Made by a program: the position numbers and the translations under genes. Source: JAKFWF01 sp031367505 (GTDB lineage: Bacteria > Pseudomonadota > Alphaproteobacteria > Rhizobiales > Hyphomicrobiaceae). From it: a stretch of 26,471 bases of DNA. The notes under the pieces are model-generated. The model ran no database searches and had not been told where the DNA came from. It saw nothing but the letters and a program-made list of their open reading frames with translations. This document shows, piece by piece, positions 15,460 to 24,519 of the stretch. The DNA lies in the NCBI GenBank assembly GCA_031367505.1, contig JANLPY010000338.1, positions 1 to 26,471 on the forward strand. The letters are read 5' to 3'. Every line of letters starts with the position of its first letter. The first letter of the stretch is position 1.

Positions 15460-16263
15460 TCAAGTCTCAATATCACCGCCGCCGCCGCCCCAGTCGCTGC
15501 CGCCATCGTCGTAGCCGGCATCTTGGGCGACACTGCCACCTTGATCATTGTTGGAAGCGTCCTGGTAACTTGGCTCGGTATTTTGAGCGTAAGTGCCGCC
15601 CTGATCGTTGCTGTTGGAATCTTGATAGCTCGGTTCAGTCGACGCATACCCGCGGTCACCGGAAGCATTATGCGAGCCGCCCTCGCTGTTACCTTTCATC
15701 ATGTTGCCGATGGCGCCAGCCACGAGCATACCACCAGCGACGCCGGTTGCTGTCGCCATCGCCTGCTTCATAAATCCACCGCCGCCGCCGGCTGCCTGTG
15801 GCTGTTGCATTGGTGCTTGATTATAGCCGCCCTGTTGCGGAGCCTGGTTAGACCAGGGTTGCGATGATTGAGCCGGTCCATTGAACCCGGTCGTCTGACG
15901 GCCCGTCGATGGGACGCTTGAGCCCCAGGGCGATGCCGCCTGAGTGGCCGGCGCGGGCTTCGAGCCACCAAATAAGCCGCCTAGAAAACTACCGCCGGAG
16001 GAGGATGCACCGCTTTTGCGAGCGGCTTCCAAGTCGGCAGATATCTGGTTCAATTGGTCTTCGAGATCGCGAATACGATCGTCAGCCTGCTGGAGTGCCT
16101 GTTCCTGCACGAGGACTGATTGCACAAGCATATAGGCCGAATCTGGAATCTGCCGGACGGACGAATTGATGAACGTCTCGGCCTCCCGATCCTTCTCAAT
16201 GCTGCCGACCGAGCGCATGCGCTCGAAAACGCCGCCAATTAGTTCGCGCTCTTCTGGGGACAT
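15460..16263 (-). CDS. DUF2076 domain-containing protein
   Basis: A protein of about 267 residues. The N-terminus (MSPEERELIGGVFERM) and the following helical region with a coiled-coil-like stretch at 52-85 mark the DUF2076 family, whose function is unknown. The middle is low-complexity, rich in Gln, Ser, Pro and Gly (100-160). A hydrophobic Gly/Ala-rich segment follows at 164-190 (ATGVAGGMLVAGAIG), likely membrane-associated. The tail holds two 20-residue repeats (209-228, 229-248) and ends in an acidic, Gly-rich stretch. The start at 16263 has a strong GGAGGGAG seven bases upstream. It is convergent with the beta-barrel gene; a small conserved gene lies upstream on the same strand. Confidence 0.85.
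   Translation of the reverse strand: MSPEERELIGGVFERMRSVGSIEKDREAETFINSSVRQIPDSAYMLVQSVLVQEQALQQADDRIRDLEDQLNQISADLEAARKSGASSSGGSFLGGLFGGSKPAPATQAASPWGSSVPSTGRQTTGFNGPAQSSQPWSNQAPQQGGYNQAPMQQPQAAGGGGGFMKQAMATATGVAGGMLVAGAIGNMMKGNSEGGSHNASGDRGYASTEPSYQDSNSNDQGGTYAQNTEPSYQDASNNDQGGSVAQDAGYDDGGSDWGGGGGDIET
15520..15639 (-). repeat. Tandem duplication coding two 20-residue repeats
   Basis: Two adjacent 60-base units inside the DUF2076 gene encode TEPSYQDSNSNDQGG-TYAQN and TEPSYQDASNNDQGG-SVAQD. The amino acids match at about 14 of 20 positions, so the duplication is old enough to have diverged. Confidence 0.75.
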
Positions 16264-16404
16264 TCGAATTCTCCCTCCGTGGGATGGGTTAGGTCTTGCG
16301 TAACATGATGTAAGCGCTGTTGGCGCACTTGCAAGTATTCCCGGCATGTCGACCAATTAACATTGCCGCTCGGATTGTACAGCGCAATGACAGTTTCGAT
16401 GCCA

Positions 16405-16650
16405 TTAAGGCCGGTGCTTCGGCTCTTCTGCCTGTGGATGCCGGCCGGTATCCAATAGCTCCAGCATATATTGGTCGTAGTTGAGACCTGCAGCCTCGGC
16501 GCGTGCGAGGCGAAATAGCATGATTTCCGTTGTTGGCGCGGCAAACGCCTTCTTTCGAGCCTGTGTCCAAGCCCATTTCACGAACAAGAGCTTACCCGGT
16601 GGCTCGTCATCCTGATCGAGCGGGGGCCCGCCATTGTGGCCAATGATCAT
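16405..16650 (-). CDS. Small conserved alphaproteobacterial protein (HNGGPPLD type)
   Basis: A protein of about 81 residues beginning MIIGHNGGPPLDQ, an N-terminal signature I recognise from many short uncharacterised proteins of Hyphomicrobiales. The middle (KWAWTQARKKAFAAPTTEIMLFRLARAEAAGLNYDQYMLELL) is helical and amphipathic, with a helix-turn-helix-like look but no clear match. The tail is charged. The same frame stays open upstream to 16965, but that part is antisense to the regulator gene and is a shadow. The start at 16650 is 58 bases from the divergent XRE-cupin regulator, suggesting shared control. Function unknown. Confidence 0.65.
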   Translation of the reverse strand: MIIGHNGGPPLDQDDEPPGKLLFVKWAWTQARKKAFAAPTTEIMLFRLARAEAAGLNYDQYMLELLDTGRHPQAEEPKHRP

Positions 16651-16708
16651 CGTTAGCGTTTCTCGCTTTCCGCTTGCTGCAGAGCAAAATATCCATGAAA
16701 CTAGAGTT

Positions 16709-17275
16709 ATGTCTACTATGATAACAGATCCGACTTCGATTATTGCTGCGCGGATTAAGGCTGAGCGTGAGGCGCGCGGCTGGTCGATCGCCGAACTCGC
16801 CGACCGCTCAGGAGTGTCGCGAGCGATGATAAGCAAAGTGGAGCGGGGCGAGTCGAGCCCGACCGCGGCGCTACTGGGCCGCTTGAGCGGCGCTTTCGGA
16901 CTGACGATGTCGACATTGCTTGCGCGTGCAGAAGGCACCGGCGGCCAAATTTCGCGAGCCACCAATCAGCAGCTCTGGTCAGATCCCGAGACGAAGTACG
17001 TGCGCCGCTCGCTGTCACCACGTCCTGGCGGACCGCTGGACTTGGTGCAAGTCGACTTACCGCCGAACGCGTCGGTCAGTTATCCGGCATCCAATTATAC
17101 ATTCACCCGGCAACAAATCTGGGTACAATCCGGCCATCTGACGTTTGTGGAAGGGCCCGTTACCCACGAACTATACGAGGGTGATTGCCTGGAACTTGGC
17201 ACACCAGCCGATTGTACCTTCGCAAATCGAACCTCCAAATCATGCCGGTATGTGGTGGCGGTTGCCCTGAAATAG
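16709..17275 (+). CDS. XRE-family transcriptional regulator with cupin domain
   Basis: A regulator of about 188 residues with two parts. The N-terminal HTH_3/XRE domain (about 10-68) contains RIKAEREARGWSIAELADRSGVSRAMISKVERGESSPTA-like sequence, with the classical recognition helix VSRAMISKVE. The C-terminal cupin barrel (about 100-185) holds SYPASNYTFTRQQIWVQSGHLTF and HELYEGDCLELG. Members of this group bind a small ligand in the cupin and repress or activate nearby genes; the ligand cannot be told. Starts at 16709 and 16718 are both possible. It is divergent from the small HNGGPPLD gene, which may be its target. Confidence 0.87.
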   Translation: MSTMITDPTSIIAARIKAEREARGWSIAELADRSGVSRAMISKVERGESSPTAALLGRLSGAFGLTMSTLLARAEGTGGQISRATNQQLWSDPETKYVRRSLSPRPGGPLDLVQVDLPPNASVSYPASNYTFTRQQIWVQSGHLTFVEGPVTHELYEGDCLELGTPADCTFANRTSKSCRYVVAVALK

Positions 17276-17346
17276 CTGGCATTAGGCTATTCGTGACGGT
17301 TTTCTGCGACCCTGCCCCACGAACGAACTCAACGTATAAGTTGCAC

Positions 17347-17775
17347 ATGCCCTTTTGTAACAGCATCAATCGCCCTTGGGAGATCATCGGCGGCGGCGGC
17401 CGCAGTACCGCAACCTTGCGTATCGGCCATCAACGTATTGCGCTCGCTGATGTGCGGGAAATTTCTCGCATCGCCACCCGCGAACGAGACTTCCTCGGCA
17501 GCCTGCTCAATTACTCAGCTTATCTGATCGTCGCCGCAATATTCATGGTCCTGGTCGTGCAGGGGGGCTGGCGGGAGCGCTTTCTGCTGGCAACCCTATT
17601 TTTCGCGATCGTCGGTGCGACGAGTTTGATCGACATCGGGTTATCAACACGCATTCAACTGTATCGATTGACGATCGCAACCAGCGACGGTCAAATCATC
17701 GACTTTACCACCGCCGACGCTGCCGAAGCGGATCGGCTGACCGCCACCTTGACTGCCGCAATCCGCGCGCCCTGA
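17347..17775 (+). CDS. Small membrane protein with two TM helices (DUF6232-like)
   Basis: A protein of about 142 residues. A beta-rich N-terminal part (WEIIGGGGRSTATLRIGHQRIALADVREI) precedes two TM helices (about 55-72 and 79-98). These are followed by short strands (YRLTIATSDGQIIDFTT) and a final helix (AEADRLTATLTAAI). This arrangement resembles DUF6232-type proteins, where the soluble parts fold as a small PH-like domain split by a TM hairpin. That assignment is from layout, not a confirmed match. The open frame extends back to 17185 over the end of the regulator gene, but the hydrophilic start at 17347 fits the fold. It is probably co-transcribed with the regulator, 71 bases away. Confidence 0.6.
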   Translation: MPFCNSINRPWEIIGGGGRSTATLRIGHQRIALADVREISRIATRERDFLGSLLNYSAYLIVAAIFMVLVVQGGWRERFLLATLFFAIVGATSLIDIGLSTRIQLYRLTIATSDGQIIDFTTADAAEADRLTATLTAAIRAP

Positions 17776-17842
17776 TCCTGGGTTTCGTAATTGCGCTCCG
17801 ATCGTGCTAACGAAGCGGGCACAATTACCTCAAGGATCTACG

Positions 17843-19225
17843 ATGACGTCCATGACGAAGCCTGTTGTCCGCTTCGCGCCGAGCCCGACCGGGCGGTTGC
17901 ATATCGGCAATATTCGCACCGCTATCCTCAACTGGTTGTTGGCCGCAAAGCACGGTGGGCAGTTCATCTTGCGGCTCGACGACACCGACCTCGAGCGGTC
18001 GAAGGAGGAACATGTCGAAGCCATCAGACGCGATCTGACCTGGCTCGGATTGACATGGGATCGTGAAGAGCGGCAGTCGCTTCGGTCGGCTCGCTATGGG
18101 CAGGTCGCCGAAAGCCTAAAGGCGTCCGGTCACTTGTACCCCTGTTACGAGGCTGAGGATGAGCTTGATCGCCGTCGCAAGCGCCAACTCGCGCGCGGAT
18201 TGCCACCAACCTACGACCGGGCCAGCCTGCGATTGACGCCAGACGAACACGCGACGCTTGAAGCTGAGGGCCGCAAGCCGCATTGGCGGTTCCGCCTGTC
18301 GAACACCGACAAAGCCGATCCGTTATCGCCGGTACCGACACTTGTAACTTGGCCGGATCTGGTGCGCGGCGACCAGTCAGTCGACGTGGGTTCACTATCC
18401 GATCCAGTGCTTATTCGTGCCGATGGAACCTGTTTGTACACCTTCACTAGCGTCGTCGACGACTCGGATTTCGGCGTCACTCACATCGTGCGTGGCGAAG
18501 ATCATGTGACGAATACCGGCGTTCAGATTCAGATTTTCCAGGCCCTTGGAGCGACCATTCCAGCCTTCGCTCATCACAGCCTATTGGTTGGCCGGGACGG
18601 GCAGACCCTTTCAAAACGCCTCGGCTCGCTATCGATCGAAGGAATGCGGGCCGATGGCATCGAGCCAATGGCAGTTGCTTGCCATGCAGCGCTCGTCGGC
18701 ACATCCGATGCAATCGAGATTTATCCATCGCTCGAAGCGCTCGCTGTACCTTTCGACCTATCAAAAATTTCGCGGGCACCAGGACGATTCGATACCGAAG
18801 ATTTGATCGGGCTGAATGCCAAGCTCCTGCATGGGCTAACCTTTGCCGAGGTGGCGCCTCGCTTAGCGAAAATGCCGGTCGGCGGCGGGGAAGCATTCTG
18901 GAACGCGGTGCGCGGCAACATTCGGCTCATTGAGAATGCCAAAGCGTGGTGGGATATCGTTTCTTCGCCGATCACGCCGGTGATCGAGAACGCCGATTTC
19001 TGCGCCGCGGCCGCCGCTTCGTTACCGGCTGAGCCTTGGTCCGAAAAAACCTGGGATGAATGGACAACGGCCGTCAAAACCGCAACCGCTGTAAAGGGGC
19101 GCGCACTTTTCCATCCGATTCGGCTCGCATTGACCGGACTTGACGCCGGTCCAGAATTGAAGGTGTTACTTCCGTTGATGGGACGATCGAGGGTCGAAAA
19201 CCGCCTTAAAGGCCGCGTAGCCTAG
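17843..19225 (+). CDS. gltX: Glutamyl-tRNA synthetase
   Basis: Class I aminoacyl-tRNA synthetase of about 460 residues that charges tRNA with glutamate. The class signatures are RFAPSPTGRLHIGN (10-23, HIGH motif) and TLSKRLG (255-261, KMSKS motif). The region around VRGEDHVTNTGVQIQIFQALG is typical of the catalytic domain. The C-terminal helical domain for anticodon binding is present, so it is not the short GluQ-RS. Many alphaproteobacteria carry two GltX proteins, one preferring tRNA-Glu and one mischarging tRNA-Gln for GatCAB; which this is cannot be decided without the other copy. The ATG at 17843 has AAGG seven bases upstream. Confidence 0.93.
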   Translation: MTSMTKPVVRFAPSPTGRLHIGNIRTAILNWLLAAKHGGQFILRLDDTDLERSKEEHVEAIRRDLTWLGLTWDREERQSLRSARYGQVAESLKASGHLYPCYEAEDELDRRRKRQLARGLPPTYDRASLRLTPDEHATLEAEGRKPHWRFRLSNTDKADPLSPVPTLVTWPDLVRGDQSVDVGSLSDPVLIRADGTCLYTFTSVVDDSDFGVTHIVRGEDHVTNTGVQIQIFQALGATIPAFAHHSLLVGRDGQTLSKRLGSLSIEGMRADGIEPMAVACHAALVGTSDAIEIYPSLEALAVPFDLSKISRAPGRFDTEDLIGLNAKLLHGLTFAEVAPRLAKMPVGGGEAFWNAVRGNIRLIENAKAWWDIVSSPITPVIENADFCAAAAASLPAEPWSEKTWDEWTTAVKTATAVKGRALFHPIRLALTGLDAGPELKVLLPLMGRSRVENRLKGRVA

Positions 19226-19469
19226 GGTTTTTGTTATCTTTCCGGTCCAACATGCCTTGCATTTGCCGCACCGTAGGTTCAATAAGAAGCCGCCGGCACC
19301 GCTTCACACTCGGAGGGGTGCCCTCATAGAACCTCGGCTGAATGACTGGCGACCTGACTGGCTGCTTATTGTCTTTTCCGAACTCTAGAGATCTAAGGGG
19401 ATCGAAGCGTGCGGTCCACACTGGCTACATCATCACGCATCTTGACTACGGAAAAGGACTAGCATCATC
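19226..19469 (+). other. Intergenic region and probable leader of the cold-shock gene
   Basis: 244 bases with no supported gene, between gltX and the cold-shock gene. Cold-shock genes often have a long structured leader that changes fold with temperature; this region is long enough to hold one, but no conserved element was recognised. AAAGGA lies about 12 bases before the start codon at 19470. Confidence 0.3.
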
Positions 19470-19685
19470 ATGGCTCGCATCACCGGCACAGTGAAATTCT
19501 TCAATGGCGCCAAAGGTTTCGGCTTTATCCAGCCAGCCGACGGTTCCAAGGACGTTTTTGTGCACGCCACCGCTCTTGAGCGCGCTGGCATCCGCAGCTT
19601 GAACGAAGGCGACAAAGTCTCGTTCGAGCTCGAAGATGACCGCAAGGGTCGCGGCAAGCAGGCAGGCTCGATCGAACTCGCGTAA
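19470..19685 (+). CDS. CspA-family cold-shock protein
   Basis: A 71-residue single cold-shock domain, an RNA/DNA-binding OB fold acting as an RNA chaperone. The two RNA-binding motifs are KGFGFI (residues 15-20) and VFVHATAL (28-35). The sequence starts TGTVKFFNGAKGFGF, with Gly-Ala where many family members have an acidic or Ser residue. It is monocistronic, ending in a strong terminator. Name or number among the several csp genes of this group cannot be given. Confidence 0.95.
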   Translation: MARITGTVKFFNGAKGFGFIQPADGSKDVFVHATALERAGIRSLNEGDKVSFELEDDRKGRGKQAGSIELA

Positions 19686-19712
19686 GCGATCGCTCGACTT
19701 TCTGAATATAAG

Positions 19713-19746
19713 CGCCGCACCGGCATTGCCGCGTGCGGCGTTTTTT
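19713..19746 (+). terminator. Rho-independent terminator of the cold-shock gene
   Basis: CGCCGCAC (19713-19720) pairs with GTGCGGCG (19733-19740) and is followed at once by six T. It begins 27 bases after the cold-shock stop codon. Confidence 0.9.
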
Positions 19747-19904
19747 ATTGGTTGAGTGCCGCTTTCAGAGTGCAGTTTGTCACACTGCGGAACTTACATG
19801 CATATAACGACAATTTCCCTCACCTTTGTGCGAAGTGCCACTTGTCGAACGCAATTCACGTGGTCAATTAAGTGTTCTCGTAAACATCCGATCGGGGGTT
19901 TGCC

Positions 19905-20408
19905 GTGACGTTACCTAAAATTCGGAACACTATGAAATCAGCAGCATTTCTTGGCTGCTTGATCGCCTTTGGCTCGATCACACCAGCCAGCGCTCAAAAG
20001 GCGGAAGCCCCGTTTTCTCAGTTAAGCGGTGCATGGTCTGGTGGTGGCCAGGTTCGCCTCGAAGGTGGTAAAACCGAGCGTATCACCTGCCGAGCAAACT
20101 ACACGCCGCGCGACGCAGGTGCGTCGGTCGGCATCGCGCTCCGGTGCGCATCGACAAGCTTTTCGATCAACTTGCGCTCCACCGTCGCATCCAACGGCGG
20201 CCGAGTAACTGGCGACTGGGAAGAATCCAACTTTGGTGCATCCGGCAACCTGACCGGCCGGGCATCCGCCGGCAACCTCGCTGTTGCGATCAATGGCGGC
20301 GGGTTTAACGGTTCGATGTCGGTTTCGTTCGGCGGATCTCGTCAGCAAGTATCGATCAACACCAATGGTACCGGCTTCAAGGGTGCCTCAATCAGCCTGT
20401 CAAAATAG
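19905..20408 (+). CDS. Small secreted protein of unknown function
   Basis: A protein of 167 residues from the GTG at 19905, or 158 from the ATG at 19932. A signal peptide (SAAFLGCLIAFGSITPASAQ) leads to a mature part starting FSQLSGAWSGGGQVRLEGGKTERITC. The mature part is rich in Gly, Ser and short alternating strands (RVTGDWEESNFGASGNLTG, NLAVAINGGGFNGSMSVSF), suggesting an all-beta barrel-like fold of lipocalin size. Two Cys in ERITCRANY and IALRCAST could form a disulfide. I recognise this type from Hyphomicrobiales genomes, where it is annotated only as hypothetical. GGGGG six bases before the GTG favours that start, while the ATG gives a more usual signal peptide. Confidence 0.7.
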   Translation: MTLPKIRNTMKSAAFLGCLIAFGSITPASAQKAEAPFSQLSGAWSGGGQVRLEGGKTERITCRANYTPRDAGASVGIALRCASTSFSINLRSTVASNGGRVTGDWEESNFGASGNLTGRASAGNLAVAINGGGFNGSMSVSFGGSRQQVSINTNGTGFKGASISLSK

Positions 20409-20420
20409 CTGTTGGCGATC

Positions 20421-20456
20421 TTGACCCGGCCTCCCTACACAGAGCGGCCGGGTCAA
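20421..20456. terminator. Bidirectional hairpin terminator
   Basis: TTGACCCGGCC (20421-20431) pairs exactly with GGCCGGGTCAA (20446-20456), an 11-base stem with a 14-base loop. It lies between the secreted-protein stop and the SDR stop on the other strand. There is no long U-tract. Confidence 0.65.
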
Positions 20457-20474
20457 CTAGAGCGCAATAGGATC

Positions 20475-21230
20475 TCAGCCGCGTCCGACGAATGGCATTT
20501 TCGTCGCCATGATGGTCATGAATTGCACGTTGGCATCTAACGGTAGGCTCGCCATGTAGCGAACCGCGCTCGCGACGTGCGCCACATCCATAACTGCTTC
20601 AGGAGCCGTCTGCCCGTTCGCTTGCGGCACGCCGGCTTTCATTCGCCCGCCCATCGCCGTATCGGCATTGCCAACGTCGATCTGGCTACACGCGATGTCA
20701 TTAATACGGCCGTCGAGCGAGATGCACTTGGTCAATCCGGTGATCGCATGTTTGGTTGCCGTGTAGGCAACCGACATCGGGCGCGGCGCATGCGCCGAGA
20801 TTGAGCCGTTGTTGATGATGCGCCCGCCTTTAGGCGACTGCGCCTTCATGATCTTGATCGCTTCTTGCGCACATTGGAAACAGGCGGTCAGGTTGAGATC
20901 GACAACTTGTTTGAACTTGGCGATATCGATGTCTTCCATTGGGCCTGCGGGCAAACCCATTCCGGCATTATTGAAAAGTACATCAAGACGCCCGAATGCC
21001 TCCTTGGTCTTGGCGAACAAGGCGACCACTTGTTTCGGATCGGAAACGTCGGTCGGCACCGCCAGCATCTTGCCGCCGCCCTTTGCCGCCAGTGCCGCAG
21101 TCTTCTCCAACTCATCTCCCCGACGCCCGGCGAGTACGACGTTGTAGCCATCAGCCTGAAGCGCCAACGCCGATGCTCGGCCGATGCCAGAACCTGCGCC
21201 AGTGACGAGAGCAACCTTCGTTTGAGCCAT
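20475..21230 (-). CDS. Short-chain dehydrogenase at the end of the box-linked cluster
   Basis: Classical SDR of about 251 residues, with no membrane segment. The cofactor motif is TGAGSGIG (10-17), followed by NNAG (87-90). The catalytic residues are Ser143 in NNGSISAHAP and Tyr156-x3-Lys160 in YTATKHAITG. Arg36-Arg37 after strand 2 (LAGRRGDE) suggests NADPH. The start at 21230 is set by a perfect AAGGAGG eight bases upstream. It is the last gene of a minus-strand run after the Rieske oxygenase (102-base gap). It could oxidise a dihydrodiol or alcohol made by that oxygenase, but the substrate is unknown. Confidence 0.87.
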   Translation of the reverse strand: MAQTKVALVTGAGSGIGRASALALQADGYNVVLAGRRGDELEKTAALAAKGGGKMLAVPTDVSDPKQVVALFAKTKEAFGRLDVLFNNAGMGLPAGPMEDIDIAKFKQVVDLNLTACFQCAQEAIKIMKAQSPKGGRIINNGSISAHAPRPMSVAYTATKHAITGLTKCISLDGRINDIACSQIDVGNADTAMGGRMKAGVPQANGQTAPEAVMDVAHVASAVRYMASLPLDANVQFMTIMATKMPFVGRG

Positions 21231-21332
21231 GAATATATCCTCCTTATTTTGTTGCTTAGAGTTGATGGGAGCTAACATTCCTCCAATAGCGAAACCAGTC
21301 CACCAATTGATGATCGGCCATGCGAATGCGCT

Positions 21333-22502
21333 TCAAACCGTCTTAGCTTGCGGCGACATCCGTCTTGCGAGATAGCCGATGAAGTCGTGGATCTCGCGCT
21401 CCATCCACGACAGCGGACCGGGTTTCGAGAGCGGCGCCTTCGCGCCCTGATAGATGCCTTGGACAACCAGCTTGTCCTCGTCGTTGACCTTATCGAAGAA
21501 CGCGATCGTCTGCGTGACGTACTCGTCTTTGTCTTCCAAGGCCGCATAGCGCTCAGGCGCGACTGCCACGCCAAATCGCACGTCAACCCGGCCTGTCCCG
21601 CGCGGACGCAGCGACAAATACCAAAGGTGGTCGGGCGCGAGCACATACATGTGCGTCGGGAAAACCGTCGGCATTACCGAGGTATAGCGCCACTTATCGG
21701 TCAACCTCGTATTGGTCTTGTGCGCGAGGCCGTACACCGCATCGGCATTCTTGGTGAATGTTTGATAGGTGAAGTGGTCGAATTTTTGCTCTGGAAAGCC
21801 ATTGGTCTCAACCGGAAACCAGGCGCCAACGGTCGCCTTATGAGCGACAGGTAGATGGTAGCTCTCCATAAAGTTTTCCGTCAGCAGCTTCCAATTCGTG
21901 TCCCAGGCATAGTCATAACGCGCGACCGGAATGTAGTGCTCCTGCGCGTACCGGTTGGTGACTTCGGCCAATGGCGCCAGCATATCTGCAACGTTCGGCG
22001 CGTGCTCGTTCAGCGTCACGTAGATCCAACCCTGCCAAATTTCGGTGCGAATTTCCGGTAGCTTGTGGTCGCGCGGTTTGAACGAACTCGTCGGGTCGTT
22101 GTGCGCTGCCCCCATATGCGGGGCCCCGATCAAGCGGCCGTCGATGTCGTAGGTCCAGGCATGGTAGGGGCAAACGATCCGCTTCGCGTTGCCGCAGCCG
22201 TCCAGCAACCGCATCATCCGATGCAAGCAGACGTTGGCGTGCGTTTTAATGGCACCGTCGCTCGTGCGGAATGCCACTACCGGTTGATCGCCGATTGCAA
22301 ATGTCAGGTAGTCGCCTGCTTTCGGGAGATCCAACGTGCGGCCGAGGCACAGCCATTCCTTGGCGAAGATTTCCTGCTGCTCCAAAGCCAAAACGTCGTC
22401 CGAGCGATAGAGCCCCGGATGCATCGCCGTAGCTTCGCCCAGCGGCAACCCGGCCGATACTCGCAGCGATTGCAGTAATACTTCCAGCGTTGGTTGCGTC
22501 AT
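21333..22502 (-). CDS. Rieske non-heme iron oxygenase, alpha subunit
   Basis: Terminal oxygenase of 389 residues. The Rieske [2Fe-2S] ligands are Cys92-x-His94 (NVCLHR) and Cys111-x2-His114 (CPYHAW). The mononuclear iron site lies in ENFMESYHLPVAH, with His216 and His221. The residue bridging the two centres between subunits, an Asp in naphthalene-type dioxygenases, is Glu213 here, as in CntA/GbcA-type monooxygenases. The third iron ligand is probably an Asp in the VNDEDKLVVQ stretch. No beta subunit, ferredoxin or reductase gene is nearby, so it is likely a homotrimer using a reductase from elsewhere. Its place downstream of boxB and the cupin gene suggests work on an aromatic acid, but the substrate is not known. 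Confidence 0.87.
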   Translation of the reverse strand: MTQPTLEVLLQSLRVSAGLPLGEATAMHPGLYRSDDVLALEQQEIFAKEWLCLGRTLDLPKAGDYLTFAIGDQPVVAFRTSDGAIKTHANVCLHRMMRLLDGCGNAKRIVCPYHAWTYDIDGRLIGAPHMGAAHNDPTSSFKPRDHKLPEIRTEIWQGWIYVTLNEHAPNVADMLAPLAEVTNRYAQEHYIPVARYDYAWDTNWKLLTENFMESYHLPVAHKATVGAWFPVETNGFPEQKFDHFTYQTFTKNADAVYGLAHKTNTRLTDKWRYTSVMPTVFPTHMYVLAPDHLWYLSLRPRGTGRVDVRFGVAVAPERYAALEDKDEYVTQTIAFFDKVNDEDKLVVQGIYQGAKAPLSKPGPLSWMEREIHDFIGYLARRMSPQAKTV

Positions 22503-22565
22503 GATCGATCCTTTGCTTCAAACCGATTGAAGCAAAAATAGCCGGAGCGGCCAAGGCGTCTGTCG

Positions 22566-22892
22566 TTACCCCAGTTTTTTGGCGCCGTAGAACAAAACCC
22601 AGGTCGCGAAGTCGTCCGTAAAGTTGGAAAAACGATGTGGCTCGTGGGCCGCCACGAACAACACATCACCCGGCGCAAACGACACCTTCTCGGCGCCGCG
22701 CTCAAACGTGCCGGTGCCGGAGATCACAAAATAGAGCTCGTCCTGATCGTGTGGCGTCTGATTATCGACAACCTTGGGCGCGTAGTGGCGCACCTCGATT
22801 TCTGGTTTGCCGATCACCAGCGATGACAAGCGACCGGGCGGAAACGGTAGCTTGGCAGCGTCCGCCGGTGTGATACGCGTCGGGATGGTCAT
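22566..22892 (-). CDS. Single-domain cupin protein
   Basis: A cytoplasmic protein of about 108 residues with one cupin barrel. Motif 1 is TPHDQDELYFVISGTGTF, with the metal-binding His, Asp/Gln and Glu, although the usual H-x-H has Asp in place of the second His. Motif 2 is PGDVLFVAAHEPHRFSNF, with its His. It could be a small ligand-binding protein or an aromatic-ring dioxygenase-like enzyme; nothing more can be said. The start at 22892 has GGAG eight bases upstream. The gene is 73 bases after boxB and 63 bases before the Rieske gene on the same strand, so it belongs to that operon. Confidence 0.8.
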   Translation of the reverse strand: MTIPTRITPADAAKLPFPPGRLSSLVIGKPEIEVRHYAPKVVDNQTPHDQDELYFVISGTGTFERGAEKVSFAPGDVLFVAAHEPHRFSNFTDDFATWVLFYGAKKLG

Positions 22893-22965
22893 GTGTGGGG
22901 CTCCATGATTGCCCCGCCACCCTAGATCTGCGCGGGCCGCTTCGAAAGAGGCCAACATCGAGTGT

Positions 22966-24429
<1,464 letters not shown>

Positions 24430-24467
24430 GGCGTAGGGTCCTTGATAGCGTTCGTAGCTTATTGCTC

Positions 24468-24485
24468 ATGATTAGTATGATTAGT
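24468..24485. repeat. Direct repeat ATGATTAGT x2
   Basis: Two adjacent copies of ATGATTAGT at 24468-24476 and 24477-24485, just upstream of boxB and about 35 bases before the DUF559 start. It may mark past rearrangement at this insertion-prone spot. Confidence 0.6.
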
Positions 24486-24519
24486 TGACGCCTACGTTGC
24501 GAGATGATCCTTTGCCGGA

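Noticed and set aside
16706..16725. GTTAT and ATAAC arms overlapping the XRE-cupin start, a possible operator
   Set aside because: Only five base pairs match and the inner ten bases are not symmetric; such a repeat is expected by chance.
16653..16965. Upstream extension of the small HNGGPPLD gene
   Set aside because: It is antisense to the helix-turn-helix part of the regulator gene and lacks a binding site; the conserved N-terminus starts at 16650.
19226..19469. Possible tRNA or small RNA between gltX and the cold-shock gene
   Set aside because: No cloverleaf, no T-loop consensus in the right place and no terminator; nothing supports an RNA gene.
22503..22565. Possible missing gene between the cupin and Rieske genes
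   Set aside because: Only 63 bases, with no frame or structure; a normal operon spacer.
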